The translations under genes were made by a program, and so were the position numbers. Positions 20,066 through 32,145 of a stretch of DNA of 64,000 nucleotides are shown in pieces; positions within the stretch are counted from its first letter, which is position 1, and each line of letters opens with the position of its first letter. Below the pieces are notes generated by a model, which was given only the letters and a program-made list of their open reading frames with translations, ran no database searches and was not told the origin of the DNA. Source of the stretch: Anthoceros angustus (lineage: Eukaryota; Streptophyta; Anthocerotopsida; Anthocerotales; Anthocerotaceae); assembly GCA_010909165.1 (NCBI GenBank), contig VJWM01000117.1:763501-827500 (forward strand). Reading direction: 5' to 3'.

Positions 20066-21030
20066 AATATGAGAGACGCATGCACACAGCAGGAACGTTG
20101 TTGAACTGCCTCGGATCCGACAACAGCGGTGCAGACTGCCTCTCCAATGCTGTCGAGGCTGGGACGGAAACGCTTCTTGTCTGGATCCTAATGAAGAAGT
20201 CAGCACCCGGACCGTCACCTACCTGGACCTCTGGACAGCTACTGGCGGCACTTGCAAGGATCCCAGATTTCAGGATTACAGGGAAATTGTTGAAGTGCTC
20301 CACAAGAATTGGCGGTGAGCATGAGCTCTCGCCGAGGACTTCTTCGGAGGCCGATCGATTTCTGCACCTGGTCAAGCTGAACTTATAACTGCTTCACTGT
20401 CACAGCTGGAAGAAAAGCATCCTCGATTTCAAGGATTCCAGAGATGTTCAGAGATTCCAAGGATCCATGAGCTTGATTTAGAGTGAATCTTGCTGCCAGA
20501 CGAAAGCCTGCCGCTGGAACTTGCTGTTGGCCGCTTGATCACATCGTCCACAGTCGGCGCAATTACGTCCCCAGATAGGTGACTTCGCCTCGGGTTGTCG
20601 CTCACCAGGTCATAAAGATCATCACATCGGTAGGTCCGAAAGCCGCCAGGAACATGGATTTACGCTTCCTACTCGCATCTCCTTCACAAACCTTGACAAG
20701 AATTGGTCGGTAAATCCATGTCCATCTCTAGCATGAGAGATGCCGATGAACCGCTTGCAATTTTGCATGACAAACATCAATTCTACTCTACTAGACGAAC
20801 ACGTATAATCCTCATAACTGCGCAGGAGGTGAAGAACAATGCTGCTTGTTATGGCCGAAAGGAGCTGACAAAGCAAGATTCCAAGCAAGAAGATTGGACT
20901 TGCAGCATGCTACAAACACGTCAAGTCCAGACAACGGAACGATCCACGGAAATAGTCAGTTCGACTCCATCCCTTCAGCATTTACAGTCCTCTTCCATGC
21001 ATACATTACTCGTCAAGACCCCTTGCCATA
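20066..21030. other. Intergenic, no gene recognised
   Basis: Contains open frames of about 70-100 codons on both strands without recognisable motifs. None is supported by composition or homology that I can name. Confidence 0.4.
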
Positions 21031-21544
21031 CATCGCTCGTCGATACAAATTTAACCCCTGAATGCCGAATGGGTTTTTGGCCTATTTTCGCCCACATCAC
21101 GATTCCTAATTTTCATTATTTCATGGCGCTGCAAAAATTCAGTCCCTTCACATGGCAAATACGAGTTTACTGCCCTTTATGCGGTGGTGTGTGGAAGAAA
21201 ACTACTCCACTACTTTCTTTCCTTACCAAATTTTGGAAGCCATGGCCATGCCATGATCATAGGCACGTCAAAAACTTCACCACTTCGCTATAATCGACTC
21301 TAGTTTTTCTTATTTGCTATGATAGAGAAGTAATAGATAGTTGCAAATTAAATTTTTTTACTATACAAGGAGTAATAAAATTTTTATTAACCCTCCATCA
21401 AGAAATGTTTTTCTTCTAATTTATTCAATTTTCCAAGAATATAAAATAAGTTTTCACATTACCCCTCACACTTTTGGTTTTTGATGGATGTTTGAGCTAC
21501 ATGAGCAAGACCCTCTATCACCATTGGGCTCATTATCTTGCACT

Positions 21545-21760
21545 TGGAGTTGAGTATGTTTGCTCATGCTTATGAACATTATATTTATGCATTTGTTGTT
21601 GAACATATTGCTCATGTTCAAGCACATTATACTTATACATTCGTGTTGAACATATTGCTCATGTTCATGAACATTACACTCATGCATAAATTTGTTGTTA
21701 AACATGCTGCTCATGCTCATGCACATTACACTGTTGTTGAACATATTGCTCATTTGATAT
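21545..21760. repeat. AT-rich minisatellite with GAACAT/ATGTTC arms (copy 1)
   Basis: Four to five degenerate units of about 50-60 bp built around GAACATATTGCTCATGTTC, itself an imperfect palindrome. Apparent open frames here (repeats of EHIAHVQAHYTYTF) are by-products of the repeat. Confidence 0.75.
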
Positions 21761-22639
21761 AGTATGTACATTTGATAGAATTTGAGCTATATACGCAAGT
21801 TTCTCTTTTATTATTTGGCTCATGATCTTGCGTTAAAGTTGATACTCATCACACCTATGCATTTGTTGTGAAACATAATTAAGCGCATTTAATTTCTTGA
21901 TAGAAAAGAAGAAAGTTTTTATGTACAAGACCTTAGTGGAGTAGTAATATTATTCTTATTATTATAATTACATTATTAATAAAATAATAAAGAAGTATCG
22001 ATTGCAAACCAAGGTTCTTTTACTATAGAAAATGCTTTATAATAATAAAATCTACTTTTTATAATAAAACTTTGAAAATTATGTAGCTAAGAGATAATAA
22101 TGTAGTATTAATTAATTAATATAAAATAATAAAGAAGTGATAAATCAAGTTAATCTATAAAATAATTAAACTTTATACAAGAAGAAAAAATAATGTAGGA
22201 AACTCCATCAAGTTTAGGTCCTAGCCCTTTGCACCTTGGAAGCTCTCGTGTTAAGTGCCTACGACCTACTTCTTGCTCTAGTGTAACTGTTTTTTGAAAA
22301 TAGAGTCTTTCAAACTATGATGCAAAGCAGGTAAAATCAAATTTCCTAGTATTAGGAAATCTGTCCTCATCAAGCCGCAAATTCTTGCGAGGCATGGTGC
22401 AGCAATTTCATAACCGGCAAGATTAATTCATCAAGAAACATCTATATGAAAGCATGGTTTGGTGGTACACTTCTGTACCATATGGCTGTGGTACACTTGG
22501 TTACTTTTGAGAGATGAGAGAGAGATGTGAGAGAATGATGTGAGAGAGTCCAAGTTTCACTAAATTAATATTTTACGTTTTATATTTAACTATATTTTAT
22601 TTCATTAGTCGATTTTTATCTTACTTTTAACTTATCTTT

Positions 22640-23190
22640 TTTAACTCGCTTTGAGGTCAACGACCGCCACCTCCGCCTCACCACCTCCGCCTCCTCCTCC
22701 CGCCTCCACTGCTACATGTGCCTACGAACTTCGACGGCTGGTCATCTTGACCTCATCGCCGGTCTTGCCCTCTGCTGGTCTTGCCCTCTGCTGTTGCTAG
22801 TCTCGCCTTTTGCCGCCCGGCCGGTCCTCCGCCTCGCTGCCACGTCCCGCCGTTGCTGCTGGTCTCGCCTTTTGCTGCTGCTGGTCTTGCCCTCTGCTGG
22901 TCACGCCTCTGCTGCTGGTCTCGCTGCCGCCGGTCCCGCCTGCTGCTGGTCACGCCTCTGCTGCTGCTGGTCTCGCCTCTTCCGCCGCTCGCTTTCTGCT
23001 CCTCGCTATCACTGGGTCCCGCCTGGCTCTACCGCTCTGGTCCTACCTTTGTCGCCTCGCCTTTGCTCATCTTTAAGATGAATCTTTAATGAAGATGAGA
23101 ATTAAATGCAAGATAACTCAAGAACAAGATCATTTGATCCTCGCTTTAATACCATGTATCATTTGCTAACACATAATACACACCTAAGCT
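22640..23190 (-). mobile_element. LTR-element fragment, truncated in its 5' LTR
   Basis: In minus orientation: 42 bp of LTR end (to about 23149), a primer-binding-site-like segment directly after it, then an arginine/glutamine-rich internal stretch (ARPAAAKGETSS, RRDQQQ). The LTR was cut by duplication X. Confidence 0.55.
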
Positions 23191-23196
23191 CCCATA

Positions 23197-25370
23197 CATC
23201 GCTCGTCGATACAAATTTAACCCTGAATGCCGAATGGGTTTTGGCCTATTTTCGCCCACATCACGATTCCTAATTTTCATTATTTCATGGCGCTGCAAAA
23301 ATTCAGTCCCTTCACATGGCAAATACGAGTTTACTGCCCTTTATGCGGTGGTGTGTGGAAGAAAACTACTCCACTACTTTCTTTCCTTACCAAATTTTGG
23401 AAGCCATGGCCATGCCATGATCATAGGCACGTCAAAAACTTCACCACTTACTGGCTATAACTGACCTCTAGTTTTTCTTATTTGCTATGATAGAGAAGTA
23501 ATAGATAGTTGCAAATTAAATTTTTTTACTATACAAGGAGTAATAAAATTTTTATTAACCCTCCATCAAGAAATGTTTTTCTTCTAATTTATTCAATTTT
23601 CCAAGAATATAAAATAAGTTTTCACATTACCCCTCACACTTTTGGTTTTTGATGGATGTTTGAGCTACATGAGCAAGACCTCTATCACCATTGGGCTCAT
23701 TATCTTGCACTTGAGTTGAGTATGTTTGCTCATGCTTATGAACATTATATTTATGCATTTGTTGTTGAACATATTGCTCATGTTCAAGCACATTATACTT
23801 ATACATTCGTGTTGAACATATTGCTCATGTTCATGAACATTACACTCATGCATAAATTTGTTGTTAAACATGCTGCTCATGCTCATGCACATTACACTGT
23901 TGTTGAACATATTGCTCATTTGATATAGTATGTACATTTTGATAGGAATTTGAGCTATATACGCAAGTTTCTCTTTTATTATTTGGCTCATGATCTTGCC
24001 GTTAAAGTTGATACTCATCACACCTATGCATTTGTTGTGAAACATAATTAAGCGCATTTAATTTCTTGATAGAAAAGAAGAAAGTTTTTATGTACAAGAC
24101 CTTAGTGGAGTAGTAATATTATTCTTATTATTATAATTACATTATTAATAAAAATAATAAAGAAGTGACTGACGATTGCAAACCAAGGTTCTTTTACTAT
24201 AGAAAATGCTTTATAATAATAAAAATCTACTTTTTATAATAAAACTTTGAAAATTATGTAGCTAAGAGATAATAATGTAGTATTAATTAATTAATATAAA
24301 AATAATAAAGAAGTGATAAATCAAGTTAATCTATAAAATAATTAAACTTTATACAGTAAGAAAAAAATAATGTAGGAAACTCCATCAAGTTTAGGTCCTA
24401 GCCCTTTGCACCTTGGAAGCTCTCGTGTTAAGTGCCTACGACCTACTTCTTGCTCTAGTGTAACTGTTTTTTGAAAATAGAGTCTTTCAAACTATGATGC
24501 AAAGCAGGTAAAATCAAATTTCCTAGTATTAGGAAATCTGTCTCATCAAGCCGCAAATTCTTGCGAGGCATGAAAAGCAATTTCATAACCGGCAAGATTA
24601 ATTCATCAAGAAACATCTATATGAAAGCATGGTTTGGTGGTACACTTCTGTACCATATGGCTGTGGTACACTTGGTTACTTTTGAGAGATGAGAGAGAGA
24701 TGTGAGAGAATGATGTGAGAGAGTCCAAGTTTCACTAAATTAATATTTTACGTTTTATATTTAACTATATTTTTATTTTACTGTAGTCGATTTTTTATCT
24801 TACTTTTAACTTATCTTTTTTTAACCTGTTTTGAGGTCAACGACCGCTTACCTCCGGCCTCACCACCTCCGCTTCCTCCTCCCGCCTCCACCTGCTTACA
24901 TGTGCCTACGCGAACTTCGGCTTCTGCTGCTGGTCATCTTGACCTCTACTGCTGGTCTTGCCCTTTGCTGCTGCTGCTGGTCTTGCCCTCTGCTAGTCCG
25001 CCTTTTGCTGCTGCTGCTGCTGGTCCCGCCCCGTCTCGGTCATTGCCTGTGTCCTTTGCGCCGCTGCCCCGCCTCGCCATCGCTGGTCCCGCTTTACCGC
25101 CGCTGGTCCCGCCTGCTGCTGGTCACGCCCTCTGCTGCTGGTCTCCGCAGCCCTCGCCGTTGCCGCTGGTCTCGCCTCTTCCGCCGCATCGCTTCTCGCA
25201 CGCCGGGTCCGCCCGCTTCACTGGTCCTACCTTTGTCGCCTCGCCCGCTCATCTTTAAGATGAATCTTTAATGAAGATGAGAATTAAATGCAAGATAACT
25301 CAAGAACAAGATCATTTGATCCTGCTTTAATACCATGTATCATTTGCTAACACATAATACACACCTAAGC
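23197..25370. repeat. 2.17 kb tandem duplication X, right copy
   Basis: Direct duplicate of 21031-23196 with scattered single-base indels, many in homopolymers. At its right end the LTR continues past the point where the left copy was cut. Confidence 0.85.
23710..23925. repeat. AT-rich minisatellite with GAACAT/ATGTTC arms (copy 2)
   Basis: Duplicate of the array at 21545-21760, carried by the larger tandem duplication. Confidence 0.75.
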
Positions 25371-25519
25371 TCCCATACTAGAAGATGAGAATATATATAG
25401 CACAAAGAGGAGAACATTTATAACTTCATAAGTCACAAACGGTTATAACTACCTAACCTAAGTAGCCTAACCCTAGGATACTAAGAAATGTATAATAACC
25501 GTGTGAGTTACTTTTAACA
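24825..25519 (-). mobile_element. LTR-element 5' part (LTR at 25336-25519)
   Basis: In minus orientation a 184-bp LTR with TG...CA ends (25519-25336) is followed immediately by TGGTATTAAAGC. This matches the usual plant Copia primer-binding site TGGTATCAGAGC (initiator tRNA-Met) at 10 of 12 positions; the two mismatches are transitions. A repetitive Arg/Gln-rich internal region follows. No reverse transcriptase is present, so it is a non-autonomous or deleted element. Confidence 0.6.
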
Positions 25520-26564
25520 ATTAATAAAATATGTCCATCGAACAAAAATTATGAAGGGACAGCAATGGACACTTGAGTTCATCGCAATTAACTCCAACTC
25601 CAAGATCCCAACTACTTTAGACCCTAATTGCCTAGGTAGTTTCTTGAGGAGTCATTTTGTTCTTGAGGGTCTTCTGTCAGGCTTTCAGGAGATTGGGCTC
25701 ACAAGTCAGTGCCATGCTTTAGATGGCCGCGGGAAGCCCTTCAATTTTGTCCGGCCGAGTCGTTTTGTTGTACTTGGCTAAAACTGGAAGCTCATTTCCA
25801 AGATCCTCAACTTGAATGGGAAACAATTCAAAGGGTCTTTTTCCACATGGCTAGTGGCAGCCCCATTTTTAAATGGGTGGGTGTTCCGAAGAATGTGCAT
25901 GAGCTGTGCATGTTCTATAACTGCCGCTTGATTGATGAATTGTTGATGTGGAATAGTTTGGGCATTTGTTCAAGTACAGCAGGAACAAGACCATCGATTC
26001 CTACATGTTAGAGCGTGATGGAGCAGAAACCAAATGACTTCTTGGAGTTTTGGGGAAGCGGTTGGAAGGTCGAGAGTAGTACATATTATCGATCATGGCT
26101 ACAATATTGCAAATACAACCATCTGGCCTTGGGTCGTCTATTTGGAAAACTTGTATCAGGCATCAGAAAAGCTACAGTTAGAAGCTTTAAAAATGAGCTA
26201 CCGTGGAAAGCAAGGTGTGAGGCACACTGTGGCCCCCTTCCGTAAAGAGGGAGGGTCAAAGTTTGCTAAGGGGTAAGGGACAGTCCTCTCGTTAGAGGAG
26301 TGAAAGTTTGCGATACATATGTATTAAATTTAGATAGATCAATTTACATAAATCAATTTACATCAATCAATTTTCGTATAGCTGAGGTCTTAATATGAAG
26401 AAGAAGCTACAAGAATACAACAAAGAGGACCTGAGTAAGAAGCCAATCTTGCCTCAGAGTCCTTCCGGCAGACATAAGTTGATCAAATCTTAGCACATCA
26501 TAGATAAAAAATTAGATGGTAAATGCCTCAAATTTGTCAAGAAAACCTTACGCCATGGTCGTTT

Positions 26565-27264
26565 TTAACTTATCTTTTAACTCGCTTTGAGGTCAACGCA
26601 CCGCTACCGCCTCACCACCTCCGCCTCCTCCCGCCTCCACTGCTATACGTGCCTACGAACTTCGCTTCCGCCGGCCGGTCATCTCGACTTACCGGTCTTG
26701 CCCTCTTTGTCTTGCTCTTGCGCTTAGTCTCGCCTGGCTGGCCGGTCCTCCCGCTTGCCATATCGCTGGTCCCGCCTGCTACATGTGTCCCGCCTCGTGC
26801 CGCTGGCTGTCCGCCCGCCTATCGCCGTCCCCGCTTTACCGCCGCTGGTCTCGTCACTGGGCTGGTCTCGCCTGCGCTGGTCTCGGCAGTTCTTCCCGTT
26901 GCTGGCTGGTCTCGCCTCTTCATACCGCCACGCTTGTCTCATCACCGGGTCTCGCCTTTACCGCTGGTCCTATCCGCCTCGCTTTGTCGCTTTTCATCTT
27001 TAAGATGAATCTTTAATGAAGATGAGAATTAAATGCAAGATAACTCAAGAACAAGATCATTTGATCCTCGCTTAATACCATGTATCATTTGCTAACACAT
27101 AATACACACCTAAGCTCCCATACTAGAAGATGAGAATATATATAGCACAAAGAGGAGAACATTTATAACTTCATAAGTCACAAACGGTTATAACTACCTA
27201 ACCTAAGTAGCCTAACCCTAGGATACTAAGAAATGTATAATAACCAGGTGAGTTACTTTTAACA
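26565..27264 (-). mobile_element. LTR-element 5' part, duplicate (LTR at 27081-27264)
   Basis: Second full-length 184-bp LTR with the same TG...CA ends and primer-binding-site-like sequence, produced by tandem duplication Y. The internal region is shorter and diverged. Confidence 0.6.
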
Positions 27265-28409
27265 ATTGGGGCTGAAATACGATGTCCACTGAACAAAAAT
27301 TATGAAGGGACAGCAATGGACACTTGAGTTCATCGCAATTAACTCCAACTCCAAGATCCCAACTACTTTAGACCCTAATTGCCTAGGTAGTTTCTTGAGG
27401 AGTCATTTTGTTCTTGAGGGTCTTCTGTCAGGCTTTCAGGAGATTGGGCTCACAAGTCAGTGCCATGCTTTAGATGGCCGAGGGAAGCCCTTCAGCTTGT
27501 CTGGGTCGTTTTGTTGTACTTGGCTAAAAAACTGGGAAGCTCATTTCCCAAGATCCTCAACTTGAATGGGAAACAATTCAGTGGGTCTTTTTCCACATGG
27601 CTAGTGGCAGCCCCATTTTTAAATGGGTGGGTGTTCCGAAGAATGTGCATGAGCTGTGCATGTTCTATAACTGCCGCTTGATTGATGAATTGTTGATGTG
27701 GAATAGTTTGGGCATTTGTTCATACAGAGAACAAGACCATCGATTCCTACATGTTAGAGCGTGATGGAGCGTAAACCAAATGACTTCTTGGAGTTTTGGG
27801 GAAGCGGTTGGAAGGTCGAGAGTAGTACATATTATCGATCATGGCTACAATATTGCAAATACAACCATCTGGCCTTGGGTCGTCTATTTGGAAAACTTGT
27901 ATCAGGCATCAGAAAAGCTACAGTTAGAAGCTTTAAAAATGAGCTACCGTGGAAAGCAAGGTGTGAGGCACACGTGGCCCCTTCCGTAAAGAGGGAGGGT
28001 CAAAGTTTGCTAAGGGTAAGGGACCCTCCTCTAGAGGAGTGAAAGTTTCATATACATATGTATTAAATTTAGATAGATCAATTTACATAAATCAATTTAC
28101 ATCAATCAATTTTCGTATAGCTGAGGTCTTAATATGAAGAAGAAGCTACAAGAATACAACAAAGAGGACCTGAGTAAGAAGCCAATCTTGCCTCAGAGTC
28201 CTTCCGGCAGACATAAGTTGATCAAATCTTAGCACATCATAGATAAAAAATTAGATGGTAAATGCCTCAAATTTGTCAAGAAAAAACCTTGCTGCCATGG
28301 CTGTCTGCCCATGGCATTTGGTCTAAATTAGGGTGCAATAGGTCGCTAGTTCGATTCTCGCAATGTCCCGTTGGTATGTTCGTCAAGGAATATTTCTATC
28401 CTTTGCATT

Positions 28410-29930
28410 TTCACTAGAGTGAGAGATTTTTCTATGCCAATTTCAGCCATATAAAAAGTTACCTATTCATCCTTTACATTTTCTCTAGAGTGAGAGTTTT
28501 TTCGGTGCCAATTTCAGCCATATAAAAGTTACCTATTCACCTGTGTAGTGAATTATGAAATACCGAAGTCATCACCGGACGGCTTGTGTGTGACAACTTT
28601 TTTTTCGCCAGTATTCTACACTTAGATGCCTCGGCATCTTCACGATTCCTTCGTCTTATACGAGCCACATCATCACATAATGCAGCCGTATGCGGCAGAA
28701 AACTTTTTGTCTCACAACTTGGGCTCTGGTGTTCGAATGTTGTCATTCAGGTTTTTTCCTGCCGTTTAGGTTTTTTCCTGCCGTTTAGGATTTTTGCTGA
28801 AGGCTTCTGAAGGTTTGCTGAAGGTATGCTCAAGGCTGCTGAAAGTGTGCTCAAGGCTGTTGAAGGTGTGCTCAAGATTGCACGTGGATGTTGTAGAGAA
28901 GAAGAAGAAGAAGAAGAATTTTATTTGAGTCCACTAAGGACGGATTTCCGTCATGGGACTTGGTACTTGACAACTTGTACCATGGTGTGCCTAAGCTACT
29001 TGCACCAAGGGCATCCACTCCCTTTAGGCACCCCATCTAAGTACCGATCTAGGCTCAGGATGCTTAATCACGGCGTTCTTATAAATGTGTGTCCATTTGG
29101 CCTAAGCCATTTGGACGCACATTTAGAGGCTTATGGGTCTAAAACTTTGTGGCTAAGGTTGAAGCTTGCAAGGGTTAGCCAAAATTTAATGGGTGCTTGC
29201 AAGAACGTGCAAGAGCCAATGTTCCCACAACCCTAGCTAACAAAGAAAAACATGTGTATCGTATGCAAAAAGATTATTAACACACCTCCTGAATCGCTAC
29301 ACGGGGGCAGGCCCGCTCGGCCGATGTTGTCAAGTGTGTGACCAGAGAAGTTTCCCGCTGTGAAAAAACTTTTTATGTAACCCTCGATAAAAACCCCTGA
29401 TGACTAGTGTCAGGGTAACAAGTTTGGTATTCTATAGTGAATACGATGTGGACAGCTAGTAATAGATTTTTTTATTATAATTCCGGGCATAAGAAAAAGT
29501 TACCTATTCAAATAAAAATATTTTCACTAGAGTGATAGATTTTTCTATGCCAATTTCGGCCATATAAAAAGTTACATATTCACGTGTGTAGTGAATATGA
29601 GCGGCGGAAAACTTTCTTAGGTAACCCTCGATAAAACCCCTTGGTGTTAGGGTGACAAGTTTGGTATTCTATAGTGAATACGATGTGAACAACTAGTAAT
29701 AGATTTTTCTATTATAATTCTGGGCATAAGAAAAAGTTACCTATTCAGATAAAAATATTTTTATTAGAGTAATAGATTTTTTTGTGCCAATTTTGGCCAT
29801 ATAAAAAGTTACCTATTCATGTATGCAGTGAATTTGAGGTGGACATCTAGTGATAGATTTTTCTATTATAATTCCAGGCATAAGAAAAAGTTAACTATTC
29901 AAGTATGTACCAAATATGAGGTGGACAAGG
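28410..29930. repeat. Interspersed ~55-bp repeat cluster
   Basis: At least seven copies of two related forms: GAGAGATTTTTCTATGCCAA...GCCATATAAAAAGTTACCTA (about 28417, 28487, 29530, 29770) and AGTAATAGATTTTTCTATTA...GCATAAGAAAAAGTTACCTA (about 29458, 29694, 29848). All end in TTACNTATTCA or a close variant. The dispersed 205-bp repeat sits inside the cluster. Confidence 0.7.
28904..29111 (+). repeat. Dispersed ~205-bp repeat, copy 1
   Basis: About 90% like 54067-54272. It follows an AGAAGAAGAAGAA tract in both places, starts ATTTTATTTGAGTCCACTAA and ends near GGCCTAAGCCATTTGG. It may be a MITE or SINE. An open frame of 136 codons across it has no recognised homology and is probably accidental. 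Confidence 0.7.
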
Positions 29931-30078
29931 CAATTGTGCTAAGGGTGGGATAGAAGTTTCTGAAAGACGAGTCTAGACCATCCGCTTGCCGCTTTCCTGG
30001 CTGGGTTCAAGTTCAAGTTGTATTTATATCACCGTGCCTCCTTTCACCTTCCATCATACTCTAGAGTGTGAAGTCTAG

Positions 30079-30849
<771 letters not shown>

Positions 30850-31012
30850 ACTTCATTGTAGAGGATGACAATTTTCAATTTTGTGAATACAATAGTGGGG
30901 TTAGCTTCCAATGGTAGTCTTTCGAAGGAAATGACTAGATGCGCATTGCATTCAGTTGTGAGTATTTGAGATGTACGGTCCTTGTCCTCGTGAAATGCTA
31001 ATTGACGGCTCC

Positions 31013-31130
31013 GTGAGAGGTGGTTTGTAAACCCTCATTGTCAATACTTCAGTGGATAACAAAATTTTGTGAATAGTAGGGCTAGCTTCCGAGGGTTAGT
31101 CTTTCAAAGTAATGACCACATGCTCATGGC
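31013..31130 (+). pseudogene. Duplicated ubiquitin gene end (last codons and 3' UTR)
   Basis: GTGAGAGGTGGTTTGTA followed by about 100 bp repeats the last codons, stop and 3' flank of the polyubiquitin gene (30833-30945). It is a remnant of a tandem copy. Confidence 0.7.
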
Positions 31131-31576
31131 ACAGAATAAAATATGTCTTGTAAACACCAATGTACTCATTAGAGAGGCTTCACAGTTTTCAGTTTCCATG
31201 CGAAAACCTTCTTGATAAATAGCAGAGCGCAAAACAGGCTGCGGGAATCCTGTTTGACTGCCAAAATACATTCTTGTTTGACCGCCAAAATAGGCTCGGT
31301 AGGTTCATCCGGGATGTTGCCCCGTTTGTCACTTGAGTTAGGGTTAGGGTTTGTATGAGGGTTCTTCAGTTTGCCACAAACGAGTACACAAAGGCATTGG
31401 CTCGGGCTTATGGAGAACGAGATGGGACAATTACGTCATGATCTGTGATTATTTGGACCAGCCTGATTAATTTGCAGCTTTATTTGGTCAACAAAGAGGA
31501 CGAAAATTGATATCAAATTTTTATGGTATTACATCTTTGAAGAGCCCTTGAAACGAGCTTTCATTTAATTGCTTTG

Positions 31577-32145
31577 TCAAAGTTTAAGTTTAAGTTTAAG
31601 TCTGTCTAGGTCCTTCATTGCAACCTTGTCATGACGCCTCTTGGTGATAGGTGGTGGTGGAATTGCAGTTGACAAGCCTGCAGACATTGAACGAGGGGGG
31701 GCCAGAGGAGAAGAAAAGATTGGAGGGTCTCCGTACGGTGGGAAAAGACCATTATAGCCTTGTGCCTGAGATGCAAGAGTGGGAGGAGAAGCCTGTCCTC
31801 GGAGTATAGGTTGTGATGCGGATGGAGGGAAGGGAGCACCTCGTGTGAGGTATGAAATGAAAGACACGTTGGAAATGCACGGCCCCAGAGAGAAAAGAGT
31901 TGACCTTCCTGGATAAATGAAGGAATCATGTGTTCGTTCTTGGCGTCCCTTTGTACTTCCATTTTAGCGGGCAAACGAGAAAGATCGCGGGCGAACGATG
32001 ACGGGCAAACAAATGAACGCCATGTTTGAGTAATTTCACAGATGCTTGGACACACGCCATGACAAGGGAGGGGCTCTTGGTTTGGGGTTACTTCGAAGTA
32101 AATTGAGTGAATAATCATGCCTTGTGGCAGCATATCATAGAACAT
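31577..32145 (-). pseudogene. Unknown gene remnant with proline-rich tail
   Basis: The minus strand encodes MFYDMLPQGMIIHSIYFEVT, then ITQTWRSFVCPSSFARDLSR and NEHMIPSFIQEG. After a probable frameshift near 31870 it continues as a proline-rich region (SQPILRGQASPPTLASQAQG, SAGLSTAIPPPPITKRRHDK) ending in a KLKLKL repeat. The first part looks like real protein, but I cannot name a family. There is no start context or complete frame. Treat as a hypothetical or broken gene. Confidence 0.35.

Larger units (their letters stand above)
21031..23196. repeat. 2.17 kb tandem duplication X, left copy
   Basis: Starts at CATCGCTCGTCG and runs through a possible short coding relic, an AT-rich minisatellite, an AT-rich tract and a GC-rich CTGCTGGTC-type tract, to the first ~42 bp of an LTR. 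The right copy is 23197-25370. The joint shares CCATAC with both outer borders. A conserved short frame (PFTWQIRVYCPLCGGVW) is present in both copies but I cannot assign it. Confidence 0.85.
24825..28290. repeat. 1.74 kb tandem duplication Y (two copies)
   Basis: 24825-26560 and 26561-28290 repeat each other: LTR-element part, LTR, then an 800-bp stretch (25545-26330 and 27300-28060) with short frames such as MKGQQWTLEFIAINSNSKIP and TYYRSWLQYCKYNHLALGRL. These frames are broken differently in the two copies and match no family I know. The duplication overlaps X, so X and Y happened in sequence. Confidence 0.8.

Noticed and set aside
20703-21293. 196-codon open frame at the left edge of duplication X
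   Set aside because: No recognisable motif, it starts in unique DNA and ends in a repeat, and the second copy (23227) is in a different frame after a homopolymer change.
22716-25271. Several Leu/Ala/Pro-rich frames on the + strand
   Set aside because: They are translations of the CTGCTGGTC-type repetitive tract of the LTR element; the pattern is compositional and differs among copies.
28320-28375. Possible tRNA 3' half (GTTCGATTC box)
   Set aside because: Only the T-loop-like box is present; no acceptor or anticodon stem could be formed.
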